A stretch of DNA of 55,480 bases, from positions 1 through 55,480 of IMG/VR virus record IMGVR_UViG_3300010368_000014. The stretch is one strand, 5' to 3'. Made by a program: the position numbers and the translations under genes. A model generated the notes under the pieces. That model did not search any database and was not told the DNA's origin. It saw nothing but the letters and a program-made list of their open reading frames with translations. The DNA is from a virus. This document shows positions 8,624 through 17,495 of this stretch, piece after piece (position 1 is the first letter of the stretch; every line of letters starts with the position of its first letter).

Positions 8624-9649
8624 ATGGACATTAAAAAAAAGAGGCGTTCAAAAATCAATAGGAATGAATATATAGATTTATTTCCTATTGATTTTGAAGA
8701 CATAGTAGAGAAAGGAGATAAAAATTTATTAACAAAAATAGCTATATCAATATATGATTTTTACATAGAAAACATAATTGGTTTTACCCCTACCAAAGAA
8801 TCATTTACCAATCTATTTCTTTCATATACCCGCACTTACAGGAAAGAAGATGAAATAAATTATTATTATTTCATCAAATATGCATTAGAGTTACATTATA
8901 AAATGCATAATCATAGGAGATATTTTTCAGAAAAAGAAGAACACGCATTTAGGGAATATATCTTTGCCAAAACTGAAAGAAGAAAAGAAATAATATATAA
9001 CAAATTTTTATATTATCCGCTTACAAAATTAGTGGAAAATATAATTAATACTTATAAACTTCGATTGGAAAAAATGTCATATGAAGATCAACATGTAGCA
9101 ACAATGGCATATGTCCATGAAAAAATAAATAAGTTTAAACCTACCTTAGAAAAAAAAGCATATTCATATTTTGGGACTATTATTAAACGTTATTTAATAA
9201 ATGAACGAAAGAAAGAAGCAAAAACTATTAAATTAGAAGATTCTTTCGATGCTCTAAGATCACACTTAATAGATGATGTTCAATATTCATATATTGAAAG
9301 ATTAGAGGAAGAAAATATAAATAATGATTTTTTCAATGAGTTGTTAACAATAATGGAATATTATATTAATGATCCTTTAAAAGTAGATTTTTTATCTGAT
9401 AAAGATATTACTGTTGGACAAGGGATATTGCAAATTATGAAAGATTGGGAAAATATATTTGATGGTGAAAATTCTATAACCATAACTAATAGGTTTCAAA
9501 AAAAATATGTTTTTAATGTTTTAAGAAATTATACAGGAATGAGTACTCCTGAAATTTCCTGTTCTTTAAAAGTGTTTAAAGGTGCTTATAAAACATGGAA
9601 AGCTGATTATATTAATTCTATATATAACCCCTTTGACAATTTTAATTAA
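8624..9649 (+). CDS. Sigma-70-like factor, candidate late sigma (gp55-type)
   Basis: 341 residues. The centre resembles sigma region 2 as seen in phage late sigma factors: PLTKLVENIINTYK (~134-147), then MAYVHEKINKFKP and KKAYSYFGTIIKRYLINERK (~177-197). The C-terminus (~292-330) has a helix-turn-helix-like stretch, VFNVLRNYTGMSTPEI, in the place of region 4. It follows the glycosyltransferases with no gap, and the first CTATTTATA box lies 2 bases after its stop. It would direct RNA polymerase to late promoters. A second sigma-like protein is encoded at 31874-32944; which of them reads the late box is unknown. Confidence 0.65.
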   Translation: MDIKKKRRSKINRNEYIDLFPIDFEDIVEKGDKNLLTKIAISIYDFYIENIIGFTPTKESFTNLFLSYTRTYRKEDEINYYYFIKYALELHYKMHNHRRYFSEKEEHAFREYIFAKTERRKEIIYNKFLYYPLTKLVENIINTYKLRLEKMSYEDQHVATMAYVHEKINKFKPTLEKKAYSYFGTIIKRYLINERKKEAKTIKLEDSFDALRSHLIDDVQYSYIERLEEENINNDFFNELLTIMEYYINDPLKVDFLSDKDITVGQGILQIMKDWENIFDGENSITITNRFQKKYVFNVLRNYTGMSTPEISCSLKVFKGAYKTWKADYINSIYNPFDNFN

Positions 9650-9651
9650 TT

Positions 9652-9660
9652 CTATTTATA
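9652..9660 (+). promoter_or_regulatory. Putative late promoter box CTATTTATA of the baseplate operon
   Basis: CTATTTATA followed by AATAAATT, 13 bases before the ATG of the gp6-like gene. It is the only such box before the run of overlapping genes from 9674 to 25319, so it may drive about 15.6 kb of virion genes. Confidence 0.65.
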
Positions 9661-9673
9661 AATAAATTATTAA

Positions 9674-11446
9674 ATGCAAAGTTTTAATGAAACTAGACTA
9701 GAGTTATTTGATTATATAAAAAGATTTTACCCAGACGTATATAATGATTTTAATGATATGTCTGTTGGTACAATGTTTATTGATTTAATATCATACCTAA
9801 ATTCTAGATTGTCTAGTTCTTATTCTAGTCATTTACAAGAAAATAATGTTGATGAAGCCCAATTATATTCTTCATTAAGTAATATAGCTAAAAAACACGG
9901 TATAAATGTATATGGTAAATCTGCCTCTACTACTTTATTAGAAATTAGTGTTAATTTACCTGTAAGGGGAGATGCCCCAGATTTAACTTATGCTCCCATT
10001 ATTGTAAGGGGTGCTCAGTTTACGGGTGGGGGGCAATTTTTTGAAACAATTTACGATGTAGATTTTAGCAATCCATTTTCTAAAAATGGTTCTCCCAATA
10101 GAACTATAACTCCTATATATGTAAATAATGTTATTCAATATTATAAAGTTACTAAAACTGAAATAGTTGTCAATGGATTGAGTAAATTTTACACTAAAGA
10201 AATAACTATTAATGAAAGTAAACCATTTTATGAATTAATATTACCTGATAGTGATATATTACAAGTTACTGATATAATTACAAAGCCGGGAAGAGGGCTT
10301 AACAGAACACCATCTTTAGAAGACCTATATGATGATAATTTAAGATGGTATAAAGTTGATAACTTAGCTCAACAACGAGTTTTTACCTATAAAAACCAAG
10401 TAACTAGTGGAGGAGCAATCAGGTTTTTAGGTGATTGGAAAACAGTAACAAAAAGGTATGTTACTGAATATACTGATAAATTTTTCTTAAAAATAAAATT
10501 TGGAGGTGGTAAATTAGTAGAAACTCAAATTGAGGGTAAATACCAATCATTAATTAATGAAATGTTAGATCGTTCTAATGTTCAATCTATGGGTTCAACA
10601 TTAGAACCTAATCATACTTTATTTGTAAAATATAGAATTGGAGGTGGTAAAAAATCTAATGTTGGTGCAGGAACAATAAATAGTATTGGTACTGCTAATA
10701 TATTTATAAATGGAGCTTCTAATCAAATAAATACTTCTGTAAGGCAATCAATAACTGTAACTAATCCTATCCCAGCTTTTGGAGGTAATGATCAACCTTC
10801 CTTGGAAGATTTACGTAATTTGGTAAAAAGAGTAGGAAATCCATCGAATACATATATTACTACTGCTGATTATGAATCTTTATTATTTACGATGGAACCA
10901 GAGTTTGGAAGACCTTATAAAATTAATAGTACAATTATTGATAATAAAAATATTATTAATATTTTAACATTAGATAGCAATAATAAATTATCACTATCTA
11001 TTCCAACAATTTTATCACAAAATGTAAGTAATTTTTTAAAGGGGAAAAAAAATCCTTCGACTTATATAGAGATAAGACCAACTAATGTAATAAATTATGG
11101 TTTAGATATTGTTTTATATATAGATAACAATATAAGCAGATTAGATATAGAAAATACAATCTATAATAAGATTATTACATGGAGTAATGTCGAAAATAAA
11201 AATATAGGCGAAAATATTAATATTACAGAAGTAGAATCTTTAATAGGTTCGACTACTGGTGTAATTTCATTACAATCATTACAGGTTAAATATAAAACAG
11301 GTTCAAATTATAGTTTAAGTGTACCTCAAATAGGAGTTGATTCTAATTTAAACATTAATGTTTTAAATAAAGTTTTATATGCTAATTTTGATGAAATATA
11401 TGAGATAAGAAACCCACAAACAGATATAAAAATTACTTTTGTATAA
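9674..11446 (+). CDS. T4 gp6-like baseplate wedge protein (590 aa)
   Basis: The N-terminus has the gp6 / baseplate J signature: DYIKRFYPDVYNDFNDMSVG, then DLISYLNSRLSSSYSSHLQE and a LSNIAKKHGINVYGK segment (about residues 13-90). A later part, QPSLEDLRNLVKRVGN followed by TTADYESLLF (about 376-412), matches the conserved block in which gp6-family proteins list vertices and then enter the C-terminal half. In T4 this protein forms the ring that ties the baseplate wedges together. It is the first gene behind the late box and its stop overlaps the start of a 53-residue membrane protein by one base. Confidence 0.8.
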   Translation: MQSFNETRLELFDYIKRFYPDVYNDFNDMSVGTMFIDLISYLNSRLSSSYSSHLQENNVDEAQLYSSLSNIAKKHGINVYGKSASTTLLEISVNLPVRGDAPDLTYAPIIVRGAQFTGGGQFFETIYDVDFSNPFSKNGSPNRTITPIYVNNVIQYYKVTKTEIVVNGLSKFYTKEITINESKPFYELILPDSDILQVTDIITKPGRGLNRTPSLEDLYDDNLRWYKVDNLAQQRVFTYKNQVTSGGAIRFLGDWKTVTKRYVTEYTDKFFLKIKFGGGKLVETQIEGKYQSLINEMLDRSNVQSMGSTLEPNHTLFVKYRIGGGKKSNVGAGTINSIGTANIFINGASNQINTSVRQSITVTNPIPAFGGNDQPSLEDLRNLVKRVGNPSNTYITTADYESLLFTMEPEFGRPYKINSTIIDNKNIINILTLDSNNKLSLSIPTILSQNVSNFLKGKKNPSTYIEIRPTNVINYGLDIVLYIDNNISRLDIENTIYNKIITWSNVENKNIGENINITEVESLIGSTTGVISLQSLQVKYKTGSNYSLSVPQIGVDSNLNINVLNKVLYANFDEIYEIRNPQTDIKITFV

Positions 11447-11607
11447 TGTGTTGCAATAAAGAAAATAAAAAAATTGAATTTATTCCATTTAGGCAAATTA
11501 TGATTTTCATGGGGGCGATTTTGTGTATACCATTTTATCCTTTTATTATCACTTGGTTATTTTGGGGAACTAATATAAAAATAAAAAATGATAATTCAAG
11601 AAAATGA
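11446..11607 (+). CDS. Small membrane protein (53 aa)
   Basis: The ATG shares a base with the stop of the baseplate gene (TAATG) and the end overlaps the next gene by 20 bases, so the frame fills the whole gap. The protein starts MCCNKENKKIEFIPF and has one long hydrophobic helix, IMIFMGAILCIPFYPFIITW (~18-37), continued by LFWG, with a basic tail. The tight coupling argues that it is real and made with the baseplate proteins. Function unknown; a membrane role in assembly, lysis or exclusion is possible. Confidence 0.55.
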   Translation: MCCNKENKKIEFIPFRQIMIFMGAILCIPFYPFIITWLFWGTNIKIKNDNSRK

Positions 11608-13981
11608 TAATAACGTAAAATCTAAAATTTTTCATTTATCCAATAATGTAAAACAGATAAGTGAACCATCTATAGACATAAATCAAGTAGATGAATATCC
11701 TCTTTCTACTAGCCAAAAAGGAATTATATCTGGTAAAGTTACATCTAATGGAGGTGTTGCAATACCTAATGCAAAAATATCAATTTTTTTATCAACCGAA
11801 GAAAATGAAGAACCCTATACTACTTTATATCCTTATCAAAACATTTTTGATAAAAATCAAGATGGTTTTAGATATAATTTATTAAATAAAAAGAAGAACT
11901 TTGGCTCTAAAAAATGTTATAATCCAACTGGCTCATTTTTCACAAAATCTGAAATATTATCTGACCCTTTTATAAATTACATTCATAGTAAATATTATAA
12001 GTTTACTGCTGTAACAAACAATAATGGAGATTATGTTATAACTGATTTACCCCTTGGATTAACACAAGTTCACGTAGATATAGATATTTCTGATATAGGA
12101 TTTCTAAGTCAAAAACCTTATGATTTAATAGCAAGTGGTGCATCAGAAAATTTATTTGAAAGTTTAAGTGTTTTTAAAAAATCACAAAATTTAGATACGC
12201 TCCCCCAAATTTTTTCATTTGACACAACAACAGATGTTTTACCAACTTGGAGTCAGGTAGAAGAAAAGGGGATTACCAGATTAGATATAGATTTACCATT
12301 AAATATTGTTCCAACAGCATTTATAGTATTTGGTAATTTTACAGATTCTTTAAAGGGTGCAGTGGCAAAAAGTGGAAGAGCTAGAAGAAAAACGGGTCGT
12401 AATTGTGAATTAGAATCAAGGGGGGGGACAGTTACTATTTTAAGAAAAATTTCTGACGATTCAAATGAAGTAGAAATTTTAAATAGTCAGACATTTAAAA
12501 TAGACAGTTTAGGTAATGCGGTGATTCCAGTGCCAATGAATCTTAATAAGATGGTTACTGATAACACAGGTAATTTAGTGCCTTCAAATGATCTTAAAAA
12601 CGGTATTGCTACTACTGCTAAAATAAGACTTAAAGTAACATTAGATGATTATGACAATGTTAAAAAAAGAACAGCAAGTTATTTAGTTCCCAATTTATAC
12701 AATGATTTTACATTTGATAATAATACACCTGAAAGAGATTTTTTTGAGGTAAAACGCAATAATATTTATACTGTTACTAACTATATACCTAGAATCCAAA
12801 AAACTAAACAACAAACTAATGAAAACTACATAGGTATAAAAAGAATAGGTGAATGTGAGGATAATCTTTCTATGCCATTTAATAGGGTACAGAGCGAATT
12901 TAACATATTATATTCTATACTGTGTTTGATAATTAATACTTTTGTGCTTATAGCAGATATAATAGATACAATAGTAGAGTTAGTTCCGTTTACTGGCGAG
13001 GGGTTAACTTTTGAATGTGATGGTGTTACTTATGATGATGCTAAAGATTGGAGGGATGAATGCGTAATGCCTAAAATTGCTGATTTTTTTGGTGTTATAG
13101 AATATGAATTTTATAATGATTTTCTAACAGGTTCACTTTATCATTTTAAATGGAGATTTAAAGCTAAATATAAGTCTAATAAAGATGCCATATTTTATAA
13201 ATATAGTGCATATAATTGTAGGGATTATGTTAGTTCTAATGATCCATCCGCAATTAACAGGTGTAGAGAATTAAATGTAGTGGATAGGAGAGATTATAAT
13301 AACGGAGCAGATTATTTTATATCAGATGAAGCCACTAGAACTTTTAACAGAGGTTTAATTGTAGAATATAATAATGATTTTTTTTATGCGGCCCGTAATG
13401 ATGTAAACATAAATTCTCCTAGTACTCAACCTCTTAATTTAAATGCATCTGTTACCGAAAAAAACAAGTTACTATTTGGGACTGATTTTATTAATTTAGG
13501 AATAACAGAACAGTGTGCCACAAATGAAGGATTTTTCATTCTAGATTTTTTAGAATCTACTACGTTTGAAGAAGAAGAAGGCAATAATTTCCTATATAAT
13601 ATTGGCAATTTTAGCTCTTGTTTCAGACCTAACAATATAGAGGAATTATTAATATATAAAATATCACAATTTGGTACTGAGGTGATAGGAGGAGAAGAAG
13701 ATGATTTAGATGGTAATTATTATTTAGATCATCAGTTAGTAAGTCAGCGCAGAGAGTTATCTCAGGCATTTAATACATATGGTTTATTTAACTATTTTAT
13801 TGAAGCACCAGATTTAATTGTGTCTCCTAGTGTAGGTGATGATATTGTAATATTGACAAACTCCATAAATAACTTAGAAGGAAATAGTATTATTCGAGCA
13901 GTTAGCCCTTATTTCCATTTTTTTGGATTGAAGAATAGTAAAACTTCATTAGATGTATTAAAAAATAATTTTTTATGTTAA
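11588..13981 (+). CDS. Large baseplate-operon protein with a carboxypeptidase-regulatory-like domain (797 aa)
   Basis: Residues ~43-162 have the pattern of a CarboxypepD_reg/CNA-B beta sandwich: GIISGKVTSNGGVAIPNAKI at one end and TAVTNNNGDYVITDLPLG at the other, with a long insertion between. A second strand-rich region follows (~240-370). A hydrophobic stretch, ILYSILCLIINTFVLIADII (~439-458), looks like a membrane or buried helix, which is odd for a virion protein. It starts inside the small membrane gene and its stop overlaps the next start. Position suggests a baseplate or tail component; no specific T4 counterpart is recognised. Confidence 0.6.
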   Translation: MIIQENDNNVKSKIFHLSNNVKQISEPSIDINQVDEYPLSTSQKGIISGKVTSNGGVAIPNAKISIFLSTEENEEPYTTLYPYQNIFDKNQDGFRYNLLNKKKNFGSKKCYNPTGSFFTKSEILSDPFINYIHSKYYKFTAVTNNNGDYVITDLPLGLTQVHVDIDISDIGFLSQKPYDLIASGASENLFESLSVFKKSQNLDTLPQIFSFDTTTDVLPTWSQVEEKGITRLDIDLPLNIVPTAFIVFGNFTDSLKGAVAKSGRARRKTGRNCELESRGGTVTILRKISDDSNEVEILNSQTFKIDSLGNAVIPVPMNLNKMVTDNTGNLVPSNDLKNGIATTAKIRLKVTLDDYDNVKKRTASYLVPNLYNDFTFDNNTPERDFFEVKRNNIYTVTNYIPRIQKTKQQTNENYIGIKRIGECEDNLSMPFNRVQSEFNILYSILCLIINTFVLIADIIDTIVELVPFTGEGLTFECDGVTYDDAKDWRDECVMPKIADFFGVIEYEFYNDFLTGSLYHFKWRFKAKYKSNKDAIFYKYSAYNCRDYVSSNDPSAINRCRELNVVDRRDYNNGADYFISDEATRTFNRGLIVEYNNDFFYAARNDVNINSPSTQPLNLNASVTEKNKLLFGTDFINLGITEQCATNEGFFILDFLESTTFEEEEGNNFLYNIGNFSSCFRPNNIEELLIYKISQFGTEVIGGEEDDLDGNYYLDHQLVSQRRELSQAFNTYGLFNYFIEAPDLIVSPSVGDDIVILTNSINNLEGNSIIRAVSPYFHFFGLKNSKTSLDVLKNNFLC

Positions 13982-15372
13982 TAAATACCTTTAACAATAC
14001 CTCACTAGTTAACCTTAATTTTTCTATGAATCAATCCATAGAAAAGAATTATGATGTATATGAAAATTATTTATTAAATCTTAATGATCTGGGTATTAGT
14101 GAAAGGGATAAATCTATTTCTTTTTTATTTAATATAGGCATAAAAAATATTGTTGACAATGTTTTATTTAACATTACTGGACAAAATTCTTATGCAACCT
14201 TAATAGAATCAAGGGCTTATAGTGAAGCTGAAGAAGTTTTTCAATATTCTCTAGATGAAGTTTTAACAAGTGTTAAATTTTGGGGCTATCGTACTACTCT
14301 CAGTGAAAATATATGTGATGTCAATAGTTTTTTTCCATTAAAGGATCAGCTAAAATTAAATACTTCTAATTACCATATGGCATTGAGTTATGAAAAATCG
14401 TATAGTGATTTAAAAATTAATGGTGTTAATTTATCTGATGGATTGAAATTATTTTTAATAACAGGTGAAACATATAAATCTAAGGATTTATATAAATGTG
14501 TAAGTGAAATTCCACATAATTTAGATGATACTTCACTTATAACACTATTTTCTAGTGGGGATACTATTGGTATTATATCAATTTATGATGTGCAAGATAA
14601 GTACACATTTTACATATCTAAAGATTATATATTAAATAACGGCATTTCTTTTAAAAAAAATATTCTTGGGTTAGATGTAGAATATTTTTTAGAGTCATGT
14701 ATAGAAAATAAGGTTGTTAATTCACATCTAGAGTTACAGTATGATGACAATCTTTTATATGACAAGGGTACACACATAAAAGATTGTTTATTAAATGTCC
14801 CTAACTCTTTTTCAGAAGCAATTCTTTTTTTTAAGAAAAACAATAATATTAATCTTAATCAAATCCAGTATGGTCTTGATACTTACATGGATGTTGATTT
14901 TTCAAATAAAAATAAAGTAAATAATTCAAATAGCTTTTCGTTGCAGATTAATAAAGATAATCCACTTAGGATAGTTGAATATGATCAAAGAAGCCAAGTC
15001 TATTCTACTATTAGTGAAATATATCATATTTTCAATACTGTTAATAGAGAAGATAATGGGTTCTATGAAAGCTATTATTATAAGCCATATTATGTTATTC
15101 CACTGAGAACTCTTACCCCAGTAAAAGTTACTAGTGAAAATATAGATCGAAATGGATATTATGAAAATGGGCGTTTATTCTATAAAAATGTTAATAATAA
15201 CCGCTTAAGTAATTTATATCCATTTTTAAATCAAAAACATATAGTAGAAGTTGATTATAGTTTTTACTTATATAGGCAGGATTTATATAACATTTATGAA
15301 AAAGGTAATACTTATAATTTTATTCATGAGTTACCTGAAAATTATAACTTAGTAGAATCATTGACATGTTAA
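13975..15372 (+). CDS. Baseplate-operon structural protein (465 aa)
   Basis: Not recognised by family. A soluble protein rich in Asn, Tyr and Ser, with no membrane segment, and with strand-rich stretches such as SLITLFSSGDTIGIISIYDV and KPYYVIPLRTLTPVKVT. It overlaps the preceding stop and the following start by 7 bases each, so it is translationally coupled in the baseplate operon. Composition and position point to a virion component, probably of the baseplate or tail. Confidence 0.55.
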   Translation: MLINTFNNTSLVNLNFSMNQSIEKNYDVYENYLLNLNDLGISERDKSISFLFNIGIKNIVDNVLFNITGQNSYATLIESRAYSEAEEVFQYSLDEVLTSVKFWGYRTTLSENICDVNSFFPLKDQLKLNTSNYHMALSYEKSYSDLKINGVNLSDGLKLFLITGETYKSKDLYKCVSEIPHNLDDTSLITLFSSGDTIGIISIYDVQDKYTFYISKDYILNNGISFKKNILGLDVEYFLESCIENKVVNSHLELQYDDNLLYDKGTHIKDCLLNVPNSFSEAILFFKKNNNINLNQIQYGLDTYMDVDFSNKNKVNNSNSFSLQINKDNPLRIVEYDQRSQVYSTISEIYHIFNTVNREDNGFYESYYYKPYYVIPLRTLTPVKVTSENIDRNGYYENGRLFYKNVNNNRLSNLYPFLNQKHIVEVDYSFYLYRQDLYNIYEKGNTYNFIHELPENYNLVESLTC

Positions 15373-16004
15373 ATATAAAAAACAAATTTAGTTATAATAT
15401 AGATGAAAGGCTTTATCGAAGTTTTTTATCTAAAAGTGTTGATAGTAATATTATAATTGATAACGATATTATTTATTCTACCTATGTGTTTTTACATGAT
15501 GAAATAATATATCAGTTAAAAAATGGGGTAGCAGATTTAAGCTACGGGGATTTAGGTTTTATCAAAGAAGATATAGATAAAAGATTAAATGGATTTATTA
15601 AATCTTATTTTTACATTAGATATAAAACCGAAAAAAATAATATAAACTCTGAGATTTTAAATGATGTTAAAATTCCCATACAATATTCATCTGATTTTTT
15701 CATAGATAATGTATTAAAAGATGTGTTTGATATAAAGGTTCTTTTTCAAACTAGTAACATTAATAAAAAAGGGCATGTAGTAAGATTGCCGAGAAATACC
15801 TATGATGTTTTATATTGTGATTTTATGTTTTTTAATGCTAAAAACGGTAGTTTAATAACATTAAATCAGGATATTATGTTTTCAAGAGAAGAAAAAGACG
15901 TAAAGATTTTCCTTTCAGATTTATTAACATTAAATTATGAAAATTCCTTTATAACAACCACAATAGGAAATAATAGATATATAAATTTGTATGCAAATAT
16001 ATAA
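15366..16004 (+). CDS. Baseplate-operon protein (212 aa)
   Basis: Not recognised. The N-terminal half is helical and polar (DERLYRSFLSKSVDSN, HDEIIYQLKNGVADL) and contains LSYGDLGFIKEDIDKRLNGF (~62-81). The C-terminal half is beta-rich. It overlaps its neighbours by 7 bases upstream and 14 bases downstream. The start ATG lies within the last codons of the 465-residue gene (TGACATGTTAA). By position it is a small baseplate or tail part. Confidence 0.5.
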   Translation: MLNIKNKFSYNIDERLYRSFLSKSVDSNIIIDNDIIYSTYVFLHDEIIYQLKNGVADLSYGDLGFIKEDIDKRLNGFIKSYFYIRYKTEKNNINSEILNDVKIPIQYSSDFFIDNVLKDVFDIKVLFQTSNINKKGHVVRLPRNTYDVLYCDFMFFNAKNGSLITLNQDIMFSREEKDVKIFLSDLLTLNYENSFITTTIGNNRYINLYANI

Positions 16005-16623
16005 TATAAAAAGTATAATTAACAAACAAACATTTGTTAATCCAATATCTGTAACATTAAACTCTGCTGATTGTATCAATATATCAGAAACCAGTTATGT
16101 TAATTTAATTAGTACATCTTATAATGATATAACACTTTTTTTTAATTTAAACAACAATTTAAACCATATAAATTATTATTCAGAGATATTTACTAGAAAT
16201 GTTAGTAAAACACATGAAATAATAAAAATAAATGTAATAGGCGAAATGGTTAATATCCCTATTTATAACAAGGCATATAATAGGTATTTAAATATAAATT
16301 TAAGTAGTGAAATAGGTAAATTTACTGGTGTTATTTCAAATGATGATCAATACTTAATTTATATTGTTAATGCAGATATTGGAAACTTAAATTCAGGAAT
16401 AAAATACAGAATTGATAAAAATGCTAAAACAACAACTATTATTTTTGATAGATATTATTTTAGTGACTTAACAAGATTTTTACTTATGAGAGATATTAGT
16501 ATACGTGTTAGTTTTATAGATAAAAAACAACTTTATATTTATAGGGGTGATGACGTTGATATAAATAATAACTTTCATCTTTTATATACTAGTCAAAATA
16601 CAGAAGAACTATGGGAGCAATAA
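15991..16623 (+). CDS. Baseplate-operon protein (210 aa)
   Basis: Not recognised. Almost entirely short beta strands separated by Asn-rich turns (for example NPISVTLNSADCINISETSY and YNDITLFFNLNNNLN), as expected for an all-beta virion domain. It overlaps the upstream gene by 14 bases and the downstream gene by 13. No cysteine pattern, signal peptide or catalytic motif is visible. Its role as a baseplate or tail-fibre attachment protein is inferred only from the operon. Confidence 0.5.
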   Translation: MQIYNIKSIINKQTFVNPISVTLNSADCINISETSYVNLISTSYNDITLFFNLNNNLNHINYYSEIFTRNVSKTHEIIKINVIGEMVNIPIYNKAYNRYLNINLSSEIGKFTGVISNDDQYLIYIVNADIGNLNSGIKYRIDKNAKTTTIIFDRYYFSDLTRFLLMRDISIRVSFIDKKQLYIYRGDDVDINNNFHLLYTSQNTEELWEQ

Positions 16624-17495
16624 ATTATGGAAGTGTTATACCTGCTAATGTAAACATACAGGATATAGAATTATGGTATACCAAACAAAGCAGAAATGGT
16701 ATAATAACTGATCCCATAAAATTAGATGCTACTACATATATTAATAAAACATATATTCCTAATAGTTTGGGAAGGTCTATTAGTGGATTATATAAATTAA
16801 ATATACCATCTAGTTTTTACCTTAATCAAGGTAATGGAACATATAGTTTTTACGTAATTCCAAGAAGTTTCGAGCTAACAATAAGTGACGTTAGTTTTTT
16901 AGATGGAACAAACATCAAGGGTCTGGTAATTAATACAAGCAACTTAGATTCATATATAAAAAACAAGCTTTTAAATGTAAATAATGTTTCAGGTTATTTA
17001 ATTCGTTATATTAATGACGAAAATGAAGAGGATAGTATTGTCAGTTCTCTTGAGCGTATAGTCTCTTACAATTATAGAGTTGAGGCTATTACTGCATCTT
17101 TAAACTCTAACATTAATCAATACGGGCTTAGATATAGAATTAATAATACATCTGATAACGTGTTATTAGTAGTCAATCCAACAGTAAGTGGAATCAATAG
17201 TTTTGCAGATGAGTTATTTATAGGTATAACTGGGCAAAAAATAGTTTTATCAAATACATATTTTGAACCTCAGTTAATAACAGTTGATTTTACAGATGTT
17301 GACTTACAAACTTTATTTGATGGGATATATGGTAATCAGACATTCAATTATGAAAAAGGGCTGCGTACTTTTTATGATGACAATGGTGCTATTATTCACC
17401 AAAGAATAGAAAGCACTGTAAAAAATAATGTAGGTGATGATATAAGAAAATTTGCAAAAAATACAGATGCAATAGATACTAGTGAAAGCATATAA
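16611..17495 (+). CDS. Baseplate-operon protein (294 aa)
   Basis: Not recognised. A beta-rich protein with a regular pattern of 6-8-residue strands (IQDIELWYTK, GTYSFYVIPRSFELTI, YNYRVEAITASL). The segment FYVIPRSFELTISDVSFLDG (~83-102) begins a second domain. The stop codon shares a base with the ATG of the 1230-residue gene (TAATG), so the two are coupled. It could serve as a chaperone-like or adaptor component for the large repeat protein that follows; that is a guess from position. Confidence 0.5.
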   Translation: MGAINYGSVIPANVNIQDIELWYTKQSRNGIITDPIKLDATTYINKTYIPNSLGRSISGLYKLNIPSSFYLNQGNGTYSFYVIPRSFELTISDVSFLDGTNIKGLVINTSNLDSYIKNKLLNVNNVSGYLIRYINDENEEDSIVSSLERIVSYNYRVEAITASLNSNINQYGLRYRINNTSDNVLLVVNPTVSGINSFADELFIGITGQKIVLSNTYFEPQLITVDFTDVDLQTLFDGIYGNQTFNYEKGLRTFYDDNGAIIHQRIESTVKNNVGDDIRKFAKNTDAIDTSESI

